Part shown: piece by piece, positions 46,727 to 56,493 of the stretch
Layout of the letters: the number at the start of each line of letters is the position of its first letter
Numbering within the stretch: position 1 is the first letter of the stretch
Source: Diphasiastrum complanatum
Lineage: Eukaryota; Streptophyta; Lycopodiopsida; Lycopodiales; Lycopodiaceae
Direction of reading: 5' to 3'
DNA: 64,000 nucleotides
Assembly: GCA_029204225.1 (NCBI GenBank)
Contig: CM055099.1
Location: 62,271,374 to 62,335,373 of the forward strand
The notes under the pieces: model-generated
Told to the model about the DNA's origin: nothing
Database searches by the model: none
What the model saw: the letters and a program-made list of their open reading frames with translations, nothing else
Position numbers and translations under genes: made by a program

Positions 46727-48240
46727 CTATAACAATCGCCAAGTGAAGATCTTCAAGAATCCTGTCACATGCAAACCAAAAGGACACCTGTGGAGCATAA
46801 ACCACCCAACCAAAGGAAAAGGCTAGTCAATACCCTAAACAATTCACCCCCAAGCCATAGTAAATGAATACAAGAGAGGAGAGGATCCTAGCTCATAAAT
46901 CTAAAATTCCAATAGGGAGATGGGCGAGTTTCCATGGTATCTATTCTCTCCAAGAGGAGAGAATAATCCCCTTAGGATCCCCATGCATTCCTATAATAAG
47001 CTATTGACTTCCTATTCTTGCATTATAGTTGTCAATCACCGTGCAAGTGCTCCTATGTCCAAATATAGGTCTGGGCCCCCATATGATTATGAATTACTTT
47101 ATCGACCACGTTTCGAATGGTGTGGCATAACTATTAACCACATACAATTGGAGTGACTGGCTATCCACGTCAGGAATACAGGACGGACATAACACATGAC
47201 TTACATAATTTAACACAATCGACCATGAAATCCATAGTAACTTAAAAATAGGGCTAACATATCTAGAGACAAGTAGACACCATGACAAACGAGTAAACAA
47301 ATATATATGACCAACACACATCCATCCACAAATTTTTCCATCAGTCAAGAAGTGAACATATGTGTCATATTAAGAGCAACATTGTGTATTAATCATTACA
47401 CAAAATGTACTTCACATACTTGAACTAAACCACTTTACGTATGTCATGTCATATTGCAAAAAGTTTCGCTCCGTACTTCGCTTGTGCTTCCTAGAAAATT
47501 TGGTCGATCTATGATCAATTTAAATGTCTAAATGCTAGCTTGTACCAATAATACCATATATACATAACATACATTCTATATTACGCATGAAATCAATGAG
47601 TAATGAGCAAGAACTAAGTGAAGCCCCCACACACAAGAAACTAGTCATCAAACTTGCTGCACTTGTACATGAATAATTATACGTGTAGTCCATCATGTGT
47701 ACAACCTCGATTAAATTGCATTCTATTTACAAACAAGTGCAAAACTTAGAACATGTCCCTTGTCTAAGAGGAGCCATTTAATAAACTGCAATGCATTAGT
47801 TGCATTAATCAAATGGATACACACACACAATAGCTGCAAATCAAGTCCGATTTTTAAAGGTTATTTTGTTTATCTTTACTAGTACAATACTATCTTGCAA
47901 TTATTGCAAGACCAGATGGAATAGTCAAAATTTCAATCAACATATTTAACATGACGGGACTAACAATATATACAAAAGAATTGAGCACCATTTGCTACAA
48001 AACCTAGTTCTAATCACAATCATTAGGATGCATGAAGGTGCGAAGGCAAAATGCCAACTGGCCAATCACTAGTTGTTGACAATGAACCTCATCACCAATG
48101 ATAGCTAAACACAGATTTGTTAGCGGTTTTGCGAGCTTTGTTTTTTACCAGTGGCTGAATTTTCTTATATCAGAACCCATATGAGAAGAGGAGCACATAT
48201 TTACTAGCACACCTCTCCCTCCAATCAATGCACTTATTTT
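46727..48240. other. Probable LTR start, then unassigned AT-rich DNA
   Basis: The first few hundred bases are expected to be the 5' LTR of the split copia (minus). A small palindrome, ATTCTCTCC-AAGA-GGAGAGAAT, lies at about 46945-46967. From about 47200 to 48240 there are no coding signals. Confidence 0.35.
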
Positions 48241-48907
48241 CCAGTGCATCTCTGTCTAGTCTGCGCTCCTCTGTCTTGGCCATGGAGGTCGGAAAAATTC
48301 TATCTTCTACGCTGCTCTGTCCTGGCTATGGAGGTTAGGATCTACAAACCTATGGCGTGGATATGGAGAGCAAGAGGGGAAATAGAACCAACAAATATTG
48401 AAGGATGTGACTGGCACAAGATTGCTCCTTGTCCATGGGCTTTGAGCACCTCTACCTTGGATATGGAGGAAGAAATGGAGGTTATGAAAAGAGACGATCA
48501 ATAGGCGGCGATGGAGATTGTAAAGATGGGTTCCGCGTTATGGTCTCAGGGCCCTCTTTGTGTGAAAGGGGGTCATTGTGTGGACCTCTCAAAATGTCAA
48601 GAACAAGGGTCGTCATATTCACGGGAAAGTGGAGTGGCCACAACACTTACCTCCCACATGCGTGTGAAAGCAGCCTAAATAGTAAGACTTGCAACTGTAT
48701 GAAAATAGTGTTGCCAATAGCACAAAGTATGCCAACGTGTGATTAGTGGACTCCCAAAATTTGGGATCCCATGACAACCATGAGGAGAATAAGTGTTGCA
48801 GTGCCATATGGGCGGTCGGAAGTTGGTGTGCCCCTTGAATGGAGGGCCTTGTGGACCTTACGTGAGGGCTGGGAACCCTAATATGGCAGCTGGAAGTTGG
48901 TGTGCCC
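48241..48907. other. Unassigned; short local duplications
   Basis: A CTGTCTTGGCCATGGAGGT block is repeated as CTGTCCTGGCTATGGAGGT about 50 bp later (48270-48335). Open frames on both strands (64-105 codons) have no recognisable domain. Confidence 0.35.
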
Positions 48908-49155
48908 CTTGAATGGAGGGCCTTTTGGACCTTATGTGGGGGGGGGGGGGGGGGGCTGGGAACCCTATTTTTGAATTGGCCTATTTTTCCCTCGCTTCAG
49001 CGTTCGTCCTTCTCGACACTCCAGTCTTGAATGGAGGGCCTTTTGGACCTTATGTGGGGGGGGGGGGGGGGGGGGGGGGGGCTCTGGGAACCCTATTTTT
49101 GAATTGGCCTATTTTTCCCTCGCTTCAGCGTTCGTCCTTCTCGACACTCCAGTCT
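48908..49155. repeat. 118-bp tandem duplication with long G runs
   Basis: Unit 1 (48908-49025) and unit 2 (49026-49155) share CTTGAATGGAGGGCC..., a G run and GGGAACCCTATTTTTGAATT...CTCCAGTCTT. The G run is 18 bases in unit 1 (48938-48955) and 26 in unit 2 (49056-49081). A weaker third relative lies at 48833-48885. The Gly-rich frame across it is an artefact. Confidence 0.92.
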
Positions 49156-50307
49156 TTACTAATGCCACATTGACACTTGTTAGGACTTGTGCAAGAGAGC
49201 CGATGGCCTTCTCATCTGATAGGGATGGATAGGGACGGAGCTCATTTTTCATTTTCTCCGACGACTCCTGTTGCCCGCCATCAAAGAATTCGAATGCCTC
49301 GAAAGGGCCTGCTGACCGGTAGCGCTTGCCCGCGCTTTTCCCGTTATAATTCCACTGCCTCTTCTGTTCTGATTTCCTCCTCATAATTGTTTTTCCTCGA
49401 CCTAGTGGTGCTGCGAAGCCTTCGTCTCCAGGCTTCTTGCTTCTGCGTGAGTATTCTGGAGTTCAAGGAGCTTTTGTCGTAGAAGAATTGTGCAGGTACT
49501 CTTTCTTACGCTCTTGTTCACAAAACATTTCTTCAATCTTGGTACACTCTGTATTCGGTTTGTAAGAGCTTGCAGGCTGCTCCGTTGAGGTTGATTCACT
49601 TCTTCTTGTTTTCTAAACTGAATTTTGGACGCAGTTATTTCTCCACGCAGTGTTATAAACTTCTAACCTGCGTTGCTTAGGCAGTTTCGCGGTCCATCCA
49701 TCAACTATTATTTGAAAAGCAGCAAGTTTTTTTTTCCCAAGTTACAGTGTGTAAATCCCTCTAAAAGCGTGTCTATTACACTATTTTGATGTTCGCCAAT
49801 TCTAGTAAAATTGTCCTTGCCAATATTTCGAACAGCTAGCAAATATATTTTCGTGTAACGCGCTTTTATGCGCTTGTATTTTCGCGTTAACGACGTCTGT
49901 TTTGCAAGCCTAGTAGACAAATCAGTAGATTCCCGAAACCCCTGGTGAAAATTACACTACTTAATTGTGCAAAAACTTTAACGCGTTTGTTGTCATTCGC
50001 AACAACAGAAAAGGTACTAATATACGAGATAGCTCTCGTTGCAAACGTTAATTCACGCTTGCAGTGCTGCCCTTCCACTATGGCTGGAAGCTCAATTTAG
50101 TAACTTACTATCACAAGTTACAACACGTAGCATCATCGACTGTATTGTGCACTGCAAGGTGTTTTAGATTCATTTCTCTTTTCCTATCTAGAGAAATCAT
50201 TTATCATCTGTTTATAAACGTCTTATGAAAAGCAGGCACGATTGCAATGCTAGTAAGCTTTCAGTTTTTAATATGTGCATTATATTTTCAGATTCAAGAG
50301 CTACATA
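49156..50307 (+). other. 5' flank of the HMGB gene
   Basis: No coding domain. A TTTTCAG acceptor ending at 50291, 16 bp before the HMGB ATG, suggests a 5' UTR intron whose upstream exon lies somewhere in this stretch; I cannot fix its position. Confidence 0.4.
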
Positions 50308-51765
50308 ATGAAAGAAAGCAACGGGAGAAAGGCGGCATTAGGCTTATCAAAGCATACAAATACAAAAAAAGCGGATACTAGGTAAATTTTCTAGAGTTCT
50401 ACGTCTTGCTTTCATTGTTTACTTATATTAGTGTTTTCAAAGTTTCACGAATGTTTGCTGGTAATTGAATACTGAGTCAAGCACTAAATTCTCAGATAAT
50501 AACAGTTTATTTGTTTATTTTACTGATTGTGATTATGTTTTCGTTCTGGCGATCAGGGAGGTGAAGAAAGGTAAGCTCTCTGCAAAGGACCTCACAATCA
50601 AGAAAAGGCAAGCCAAGCCAGATCGGAAAGCGAAAAAGGATCCTAACCAACCGAAGAGACCACCCTCGGCGTTCTTTGTTTTCCTGTCAGTAGCGGAAGC
50701 ATTTTCATAGTCTCAAGTTTGCAGTGCGAAAACCCCTATCAAAATAAGATTACGTCTAAAGATGTTAAGATCTAAAGTGATTTTATTTTACACCATATCA
50801 GAAGAATCCTTATTGAAATAATTTTATGGCTAAAGAACTTGAGATTTAAAACGATTATATCTTATATTATATCAATTGTTTAAGATCACGATAGAATTTT
50901 TGAACGTTATTGTTTGGTACGGCCGCTGTTATTTTACAGAGAGGAGTTCAGAAAGAGTTATAAAGAAAAGCATCCGGACGTTAAGGGAGTCTCTGTGGTG
51001 AGCGTTTTCGAGCTTTTGATATGCCAAGTTGCGAGTGACATCTTCGATGCATCCTTGTCCTGAAATAGGATGGTAAAAGGTTTTAGAACGAGTTTCTAAA
51101 GTCTCAGTTTAGAAAGGATGTCAAAGAAAAGTATCCGGACGTCGTGGATGGATCTCTGTTTTCAACGACTTTCCCGATTGCTTTTCCCTATATAATCTAC
51201 ACGTTATCCCTATGTAGATTCGTGCATGTAGTTCTGATTTTATTCTACGATTTCAGATTGGGAAAGCTGGAGGTGAAAAGTGGAAGCAGTTGACTGATAC
51301 GGTAAGACTATCATCGTTCCTCACAATCCAAAGCCATGTCGAATTCGATTCGCCGTCGTTCGTTAGAGTATTGACGTTATAAATCAATTCCGCAGGAAAA
51401 ACAACCCTACGTTAAAAAAGCTCTTCAGAAGAAGGCCGATTATGACAAGTCGTTGGCAGCTTACAAGCTGAAAAAGGTGATCATAAATCAACTCTCATTC
51501 ATAAAACATTCGAGAACTCGTTTTGCGTTGAACGATGTGCTCAATCATAGTCTGTTATGCAGAGTAATGAAGATGCGTCTCCCGGTGAATCAGAAAAGTC
51601 GAAGTCCGAAATACATGATGACGACGAAGAAAGCGAAGAGGTTATCATTCAATGCCTGAAACACTTCATTAATCAGCTGAATTTCTTATCAACGATGTAC
51701 TTTATATTATGCTCATGTTTAAGAGCCTTTATGTCTCTTTTCAGGAGGACGAGGATGACGAGTAA
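50308..51765 (+). CDS. HMGB: HMGB-type high-mobility-group protein
   Basis: Plant HMGB proteins are small nuclear chromatin proteins that bend DNA through one HMG box. I read seven exons with GT-AG borders: 50308-50381, 50557-50685, 50940-50997, 51257-51301, 51396-51476, 51563-51640 and 51745-51765, total 486 bases (161 residues plus TAA), phases consistent throughout. Residues 1-56 are basic (MKESNGRKAALGLSKHTNTK ... DRKAKKDPNQ). The HMG box is about 57-126: PKRPPSAFFVFLEEFRKSYK, EKHPDVKGVSVIGKAGGEKW, YVKKALQKKADYDKSLAAYK. The tail 130-161 is acidic (HDDDEESEEEDEDDE). Basic arm, box and acidic tail in that order, and the short length, are typical. A decayed copy of exon 3 lies in intron 3. 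The start was chosen as the first ATG in frame after a probable 5' UTR acceptor. No damage is seen, so the gene is probably active. Confidence 0.93.
51098..51160 (+). pseudogene. Duplicate of HMGB exon 3 within intron 3
   Basis: Reads KSQFRKDVKEKYPDVVDGSL, a clear relative of exon 3 (EEFRKSYKEKHPDVKGVSV). It lies about 150 bp downstream of that exon and 100 bp before exon 4. An AG is present near its start (GTCTCAG at 51107), but the GTG/GT donor of exon 3 has become CTGTTTT, so normal splicing seems unlikely. Confidence 0.85.
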
Positions 51766-52212
51766 CTCGACTGGACATTCGAATGGATGTCTCGCATTTG
51801 ATCAGTAGTATTAGTGTTTAAGTTCGCACTTGGAGCCTAGTGTTTCTGTACATTATCTTCTTGAAGCTGCATCAAGTTAGCTTGATCGAGTTGCCTTTAA
51901 CTGCAATGAATAGCAAATTTTGAGAGGGTATTTGGAAATTGTCATCAATAATTGATCTTTACATTTTCTTGTAGTCCAGCGGCATGTTGATTTATATTTA
52001 ATTTTGCCTGTGAAATGAGTTTTTTGGGATCAGAAATGTCTGAAATTTCAATATATAGTTTGTAATGTGTGCCACTGCGTGGTCTACGTTTCATGCATAC
52101 ACATGAAAAAACCAGAATCTGTAACGAAGAGAGTTTAGATGCAGTTGTACATTAAATGCATAGCGTAAGAAGCATTGACCCTTAATCGATATCCATAAAA
52201 GTTATTGTAATT
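51766..52212. other. 3' flank of HMGB
   Basis: Probable 3' UTR followed by AT-rich spacer up to the tRNA. The minus strand of 52196-52199 supplies TTTT, a likely Pol III terminator for the tRNA. Confidence 0.45.
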
Positions 52213-52286
52213 TGGCTTCGCCCGGACTTGAACCGGAGACCTTCAGTGTGTTAGACTGACGTGATAACCAACTACACCACGAAACC
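52213..52286 (-). tRNA. tRNA-Val (AAC)
   Basis: 74 nt on the minus strand. The acceptor stem GGTTTCG pairs with CGAAGCC, followed by discriminator A. The D arm (GTGTAGTTGGTTATCAC) holds the A box. The anticodon loop TCTAACACA gives AAC at 52252-52250, and the T arm CCGGTTCAAGTCCGG holds the B box. There is no intron and CCA is not encoded, as expected for a eukaryote. TTTT follows about 14 nt downstream. It decodes Val GUU (and GUC, GUA via inosine). Confidence 0.96.
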
Positions 52287-52489
52287 ATGTTATAAGGATG
52301 CTGTGCCGTAATTGGACTTTATTAAGTTGGAGGTTCTAGGGCATAAGATGTAGAGCATTACATAAGCAAACAATAAGCATATGCACAACCAAAACAAACT
52401 AAGCTGGCTAGAAAACTTAATTACTAATAAATACACAAGTACAATTACTTAAGAGATCTACCTTCTATTTCCTTTATAAAACATTATTG

Positions 52490-52565
52490 CTTTTTGATTT
52501 CCGAGGGGAGTCTTGAATTTGGGACCGAAGAAACTTTGGAATCCAACCTAACCAACTAGACCCAA
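52490..52565 (-). repeat. tRNA-like SINE head fragment
   Basis: On the minus strand, TAGTTGGTTAGG resembles a Pol III A box. GGTCCCAAATTCAAGACTC, 30-odd bases later, resembles a decayed B box. The second part matches the extra block of the dispersed repeat at 10778-11050. It is not a functional tRNA; no cloverleaf forms. Confidence 0.55.
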
Positions 52566-52797
52566 ATGTACTTTGTCAAACATTGAAGCTAAAAAAGGAT
52601 TGCATTAAATTAATAAATGCCCCTTTCACCTTATAAGCTTATTATATTGTGATGTATAGTTTCCCATGATTGTAATTTGCCTATGAATATATGTTGCCAT
52701 AGCAAAATGTGTTTTCATAACATTATTTGGTGTATCGAATTTGGTCTGAATTTCAATTCATAATGAGTCTCTACTCCTATTGTCTTCGTTTATACGA
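52566..52797. other. Spacer, no feature seen
   Basis: AT-rich; probably decayed gypsy pol, since an RNase H end follows. Confidence 0.3.
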
Positions 52798-52845
52798 CAT
52801 TATCAAGCAGATGCCTTGTCACAAAGTGTCGTAGAGTTAAAATAG
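52798..52845 (+). pseudogene. Gypsy RNase H C-terminal end
   Basis: HYQADALSQSVVELK then TAG. The Ala-Asp-Ala-Leu-Ser motif ends the Ty3/gypsy RNase H domain. A purine tract (52852-52863) and LTR start follow within 20 bp, so everything between RNase H and LTR, including integrase, is missing or was never there. Confidence 0.65.
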
Positions 52846-52863
52846 CCTATTCAAGTGGGGGCA

Positions 52864-53800
52864 TGTGTTAGATTCATGTTCTATAGGGGAGTGCGGGTTG
52901 CGACTCAGGGTGAGCTCCAACCAAGTCTCAGCCTCCCTTGCTGGAATGTTGTCATGGCTTTCGCCTTGGCATGCTAGCGCCCCGAAGACTAGGGTCGGTC
53001 ACACACTTGAAATGTAACTTTCTTAGATTTATCAATAAAGTGGGATTTTTCTCAAACTGACTTTGATTACTTTTTGGGTTTCAGTGTTTGGTAAAAGCGC
53101 CAGTTGTAAGGCCGTTTCAAAATTTTTAAGTTGGCACATAACTGAGGGTCGTATCCCGGGACACCAGCGGTATGCCGTCGGGACCATTCTGTTCGTGGCG
53201 TCAGCGGTATGCTGTCGGGACCATTTGGTCTAGGAATTGGTTGTTTCCATATCTGTCGCGGCTTGTGGTTTTGAGTGTTCCTTGCATGAACGTGAATGGG
53301 TTTAGCTCTTGGGGAACGGGCTTTAACCTGTCGGTTGAGTTGGATGGCTTGCTTGGGTGGAAGTTACCTGTTTATGATTGTCCAGTCTGGCGTGGTGCCA
53401 GGTTGGCTTCCAGCGCTCGTGACGAAGCTTTTAGTTGGTTAAGTCTGATGTAAGTCAGACCGCTTGCTTGGAATGGATGTTACTCGTTTGTAACGAAGCT
53501 TCGAGTTGGTTAAGTTTGATGTATGTTGGGCGGCTTGCTTGGAGGGAAATCACCCACATCGGGACCCGCGATTTGGCATGGCGCCAGGTTGGATCTCAAT
53601 GTTGGTTTTCGGAACTTCAAGTTGGTTAAGTCTGATCGTTGTTGGCGAGTTGGTTGCTTGTATGTCAAGTGAGTTTGGATGGCAAGAGTTGAAGGCTGGG
53701 AAGCTAAGTCGTGGTTCCTGGCTCCCTTTGGGATGCCTGCGCTTCAATTGGTTTGTCCTTGAGTTGTCTCAACTCTCTAGAATTGTCTCATAATCTTCAT
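52864..53800 (+). repeat. Gypsy-type LTR (right end uncertain)
   Basis: TGTGTTAGATTCATGTTC follows CAAGTGGGGGCA. An AATAAAG polyadenylation-like signal lies at about 53034. Downstream are GC-richer sub-repeats: CAGCGGTATG(C/T)CGTCGGGACC twice (about 53165 and 53205), and AGTTGGTTAAGTCTGAT at 53433, 53504 and 53620. I cannot place the 3' end. Confidence 0.6.
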
Positions 53801-54171
53801 TTTGTTTTTTATATATAAATCTTGTGGTTGTCATATTTTCATGCTATCAAATTTGTTTCCAATGGGCTCATGAACAAACATTTGCTAATCAAAACTTGGG
53901 GCATATTGAGAAATTGATACTAAAGGACAAATCTTTGTAATAATGGTGTTTAAAGTTCTCACTTAATATATTGTGATATTTAAATGAGAAAAGTAGTTTA
54001 TTAACATTGTATCGATGGGCCAAAGTTTTAGGAAAGATCATTTCAAAAGAGTTTGTGAGTTTTGATGCAAAATTGATATATTATTAATTTTCAAGGGTTC
54101 GATTGATGTCAAGTGTATGGTTTGTTTTGGGGGTTGATTGAGCAATTATATTAACATTTGAAATGATTTGA
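53801..54171. other. No feature recognised
   Basis: AT-rich sequence between the gypsy LTR and the copia remnant. Confidence 0.3.
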
Positions 54172-54650
54172 ATGTATGGTCACGACCATCCTTCCAACAT
54201 ACTTCTTGAAATAGTGAAAAGAGCACATCATCAAATGAGAAATATTAAGTTTTACGATGCAATGCATTGCAAGCAACAAGCATGTCGACAATTTTTTGCC
54301 ATAACTAAATGTCATGCATGTAAGAGACCGTATTTAGATGGGGGATACTATTGGACATGTATTAAAGTACTATATAGCTAGGCTTATTGATGGGGCCTCA
54401 CCATAATACATTGTATAATTAAGAGTAATAATTGCAAACCCCACAATAAAATGGAGTGGTCGAGAGGAAGAATAGAACTTTACACAGAGAAATTTAGTTC
54501 CATTTTGTTAGAAAGAAAGTTCAAAATAAAGATGTACTAAGTTATTGTTATACAGACAGTATGTTGGTTGATTTTTTGACAAAGCCATTGTTAAGAGATA
54601 AACATTTTACTTTAGTAGATATGATAAATCTCAATTGTAATTCAAATTCG
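54172..54650 (+). pseudogene. Copia remnant: integrase joined to RNase H end
   Basis: At 54440-54500 the frame gives QTPQ, a TAA in place of Gln, then NGVVERKNRTLHREI, the Glu region of copia integrase. Immediately after it, 54510-54640 reads FHFVRKKVQNKDVLSYC and MLVDFLTKPLLRDKHF, the RNase H C-terminus. Everything between is deleted. The upstream frame (54172-54381) with two Cys pairs may be the preceding integrase zinc finger, but it is not a good match. Confidence 0.75.
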
Positions 54651-54781
54651 TAGTAGTAAGCTGGGGAGATCGCCATAGTAGAACTTAGAGAAGAAGTAAA
54701 AGTACAATACTGTGAATGGAGTTTCTAAATCAACAACACCAAATGCAGATGGAGAAACTCACAAAAGAGTTTTAAAATACA

Positions 54782-55276
54782 TTGAAGTCTATCCAAAGCT
54801 CAATGCCTGGTCAGCTACCCCTTGGTCAGGTACACCATAGACGAGAAAACACTTGGTGCCCTCATTGCCAAGGTGCACACACTGGTAACGAATGCCCATC
54901 CTATAAGCCACTTTTTGACAATTTCCTGATCAAATGTGAAATCTGTGATTTCATTGGCCATACATCTATCTATTGCTACTACAATCCATGATACAACCAT
55001 CGAGAACAAACAGGAGGACACTATCAGCCTCTTAGGCCTCAATTTGCTTTTAGATCTCCACAAAATCAATATCAACAATGAAACAATCCACCGGTACAAA
55101 TTCAAGAGCTATCTGGGCAAAACCCACTGCAATACCTGCCTCAATTAGCACTTTTAGGTCCGCCTCCAAGGGGACCACCCGAGCAAGGAACTCAACAAAA
55201 TCGACCTCCTAAAGCACCCGTTCAGACACATTTTGATAATTCCTCTGATCACTCATACCATGCTTGGAAGACCAAT
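54782..55276 (+). pseudogene. Two-knuckle gag C-terminal fragment
   Basis: An open frame, with two stops if read to 55276, carries two zinc knuckles: CPHCQGAHTGNEC (CX2CX3HX4C, one residue short of the standard spacing) and CEICDFIGHTSIYC (CX2CX4HX4C). A Pro/Gln-rich tail follows (ALLGPPPRGPPEQGTQQ, APVQTHFDNSSDHSYHAW). This is retroelement gag, but not of the copia gags nearby. The superfamily is undetermined (gypsy or pararetroviral-like). Confidence 0.6.
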
Positions 55277-56493
55277 TAACTTACCTACAAAGGGACGACA
55301 AAGACCTGAGCACATTTGTACGAAAGATTAAAGACCTGTTTATTTCTTTGCAAAATTCTGGCGCGTTAAATGCAATTTCAAAGAAAAAACAGCTTAGTTA
55401 TTTTCTTCGAGCCCTATCCAGGTCATTCCACACAACTCGAATCTTATTGGCAAAAGATGCGACAATGACACTTCAAAAGGTGATAGATGGAATTAAAGAG
55501 GAAGTAGAAGCTCGTGAACGCTATGACGACAATGGTGATTCCGAAAATGCTCTATTTACTCAGAAGAATAAATCTTCTAACAAGTCTAAGTTTGAGAGGA
55601 AGTCGTCTAAAGAATGAGTCTAAGACAAATGATCAACAATCTGGAAAACAACAGAAATATTCTGGTGATAAGAATATCTGCAACAAATGCAAAAGATCAG
55701 GTCACACAGAAGATAAGTGTTGGTTAAATCCAAAGATTGAATGCATTCATTGTCATAAACAGGATCATGCAGCAGTAGATTGTTATCAGAATCCCAGAAA
55801 TAAAAAAAAGCAGAATCGAAGCGAACTTTCAGATTCAAACTATGTCGAAGACAAAGCAGAATGCTCCAGAGCAGCAGAAGACAGGGCAACAAGGAACTCA
55901 GCAGCTTATGTTAGTGCTGATCTATGTTGTTCATCTAATTCAAAAATTTAAGAAGTAGTACTTCTTGATTCGGGAGCTACCTCACATTTTGTTTCCTCGA
56001 AACAAATTTTATATGAGTACAAGAAGACAAACTATTCGAGGTTCATTATACTTGGAGACGATTCTAAACACGTGGTTGATGGAACTGGTGTATAATGGCT
56101 AGACACAAATCAGGGAGACAAGAAACTAGAGGAAGTTCTCTATGTCCCTACTCTTAACAAGGATATTCTATCAGTAGCAAAGATAGTCGATACAAGCATG
56201 TAAGTAACCTTCACAAAGAACTCTTGTAAACTGTTCAAGGAAGATTCTGATAACCTAGTTGGTAAAGGCAATAGAAAAGAAATTTTGTATCACTTGAACA
56301 TTCGAACAAGAATCGAACAAGCCAATCAAACTCAGGAATCGACAGATATATTGTGGCACAAGATGATATGTCACATGAACATGGAAGCCTTGTACCAAGC
56401 CAACAAAAGTCAGAGAATCGAAGGAGTCGAAATCAAAATTAGAGATATTCGAACTACCCGCGAATCCTGTCTTAAAGGCAAGATGACTAGAAC
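55264..56493 (+). pseudogene. Copia gag, protease and GAG-preintegrase
   Basis: LTYLQRDDKDLSTFVRKIKD (gag), KVIDGIKEEVEARERY, then CNKCKRSGHTEDKC and CIHCHKQDHAAVDC (two CCHC knuckles). The protease reads VVLLDSGATSHFVSS, FIILGDDSKHVVDGTGV and EEVLYVPTLNKDILSVAKI. The preintegrase segment reads ILWHKMICHMNMEALY. Stops are in place near 55618, 55951, 56094 and 56200, with frame changes. It ends abruptly at about 56493, where the mosaic copy R begins. Confidence 0.88.

Noticed and set aside
48913-49173. Glycine-rich protein frame
   Set aside because: The glycines come from the poly-G runs, and the frame is a product of the 118-bp tandem duplication.
51453-51808. Separate small genes in the HMGB 3' half
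   Set aside because: These frames run through introns of HMGB in the wrong phase; the exon structure explains the sequence.
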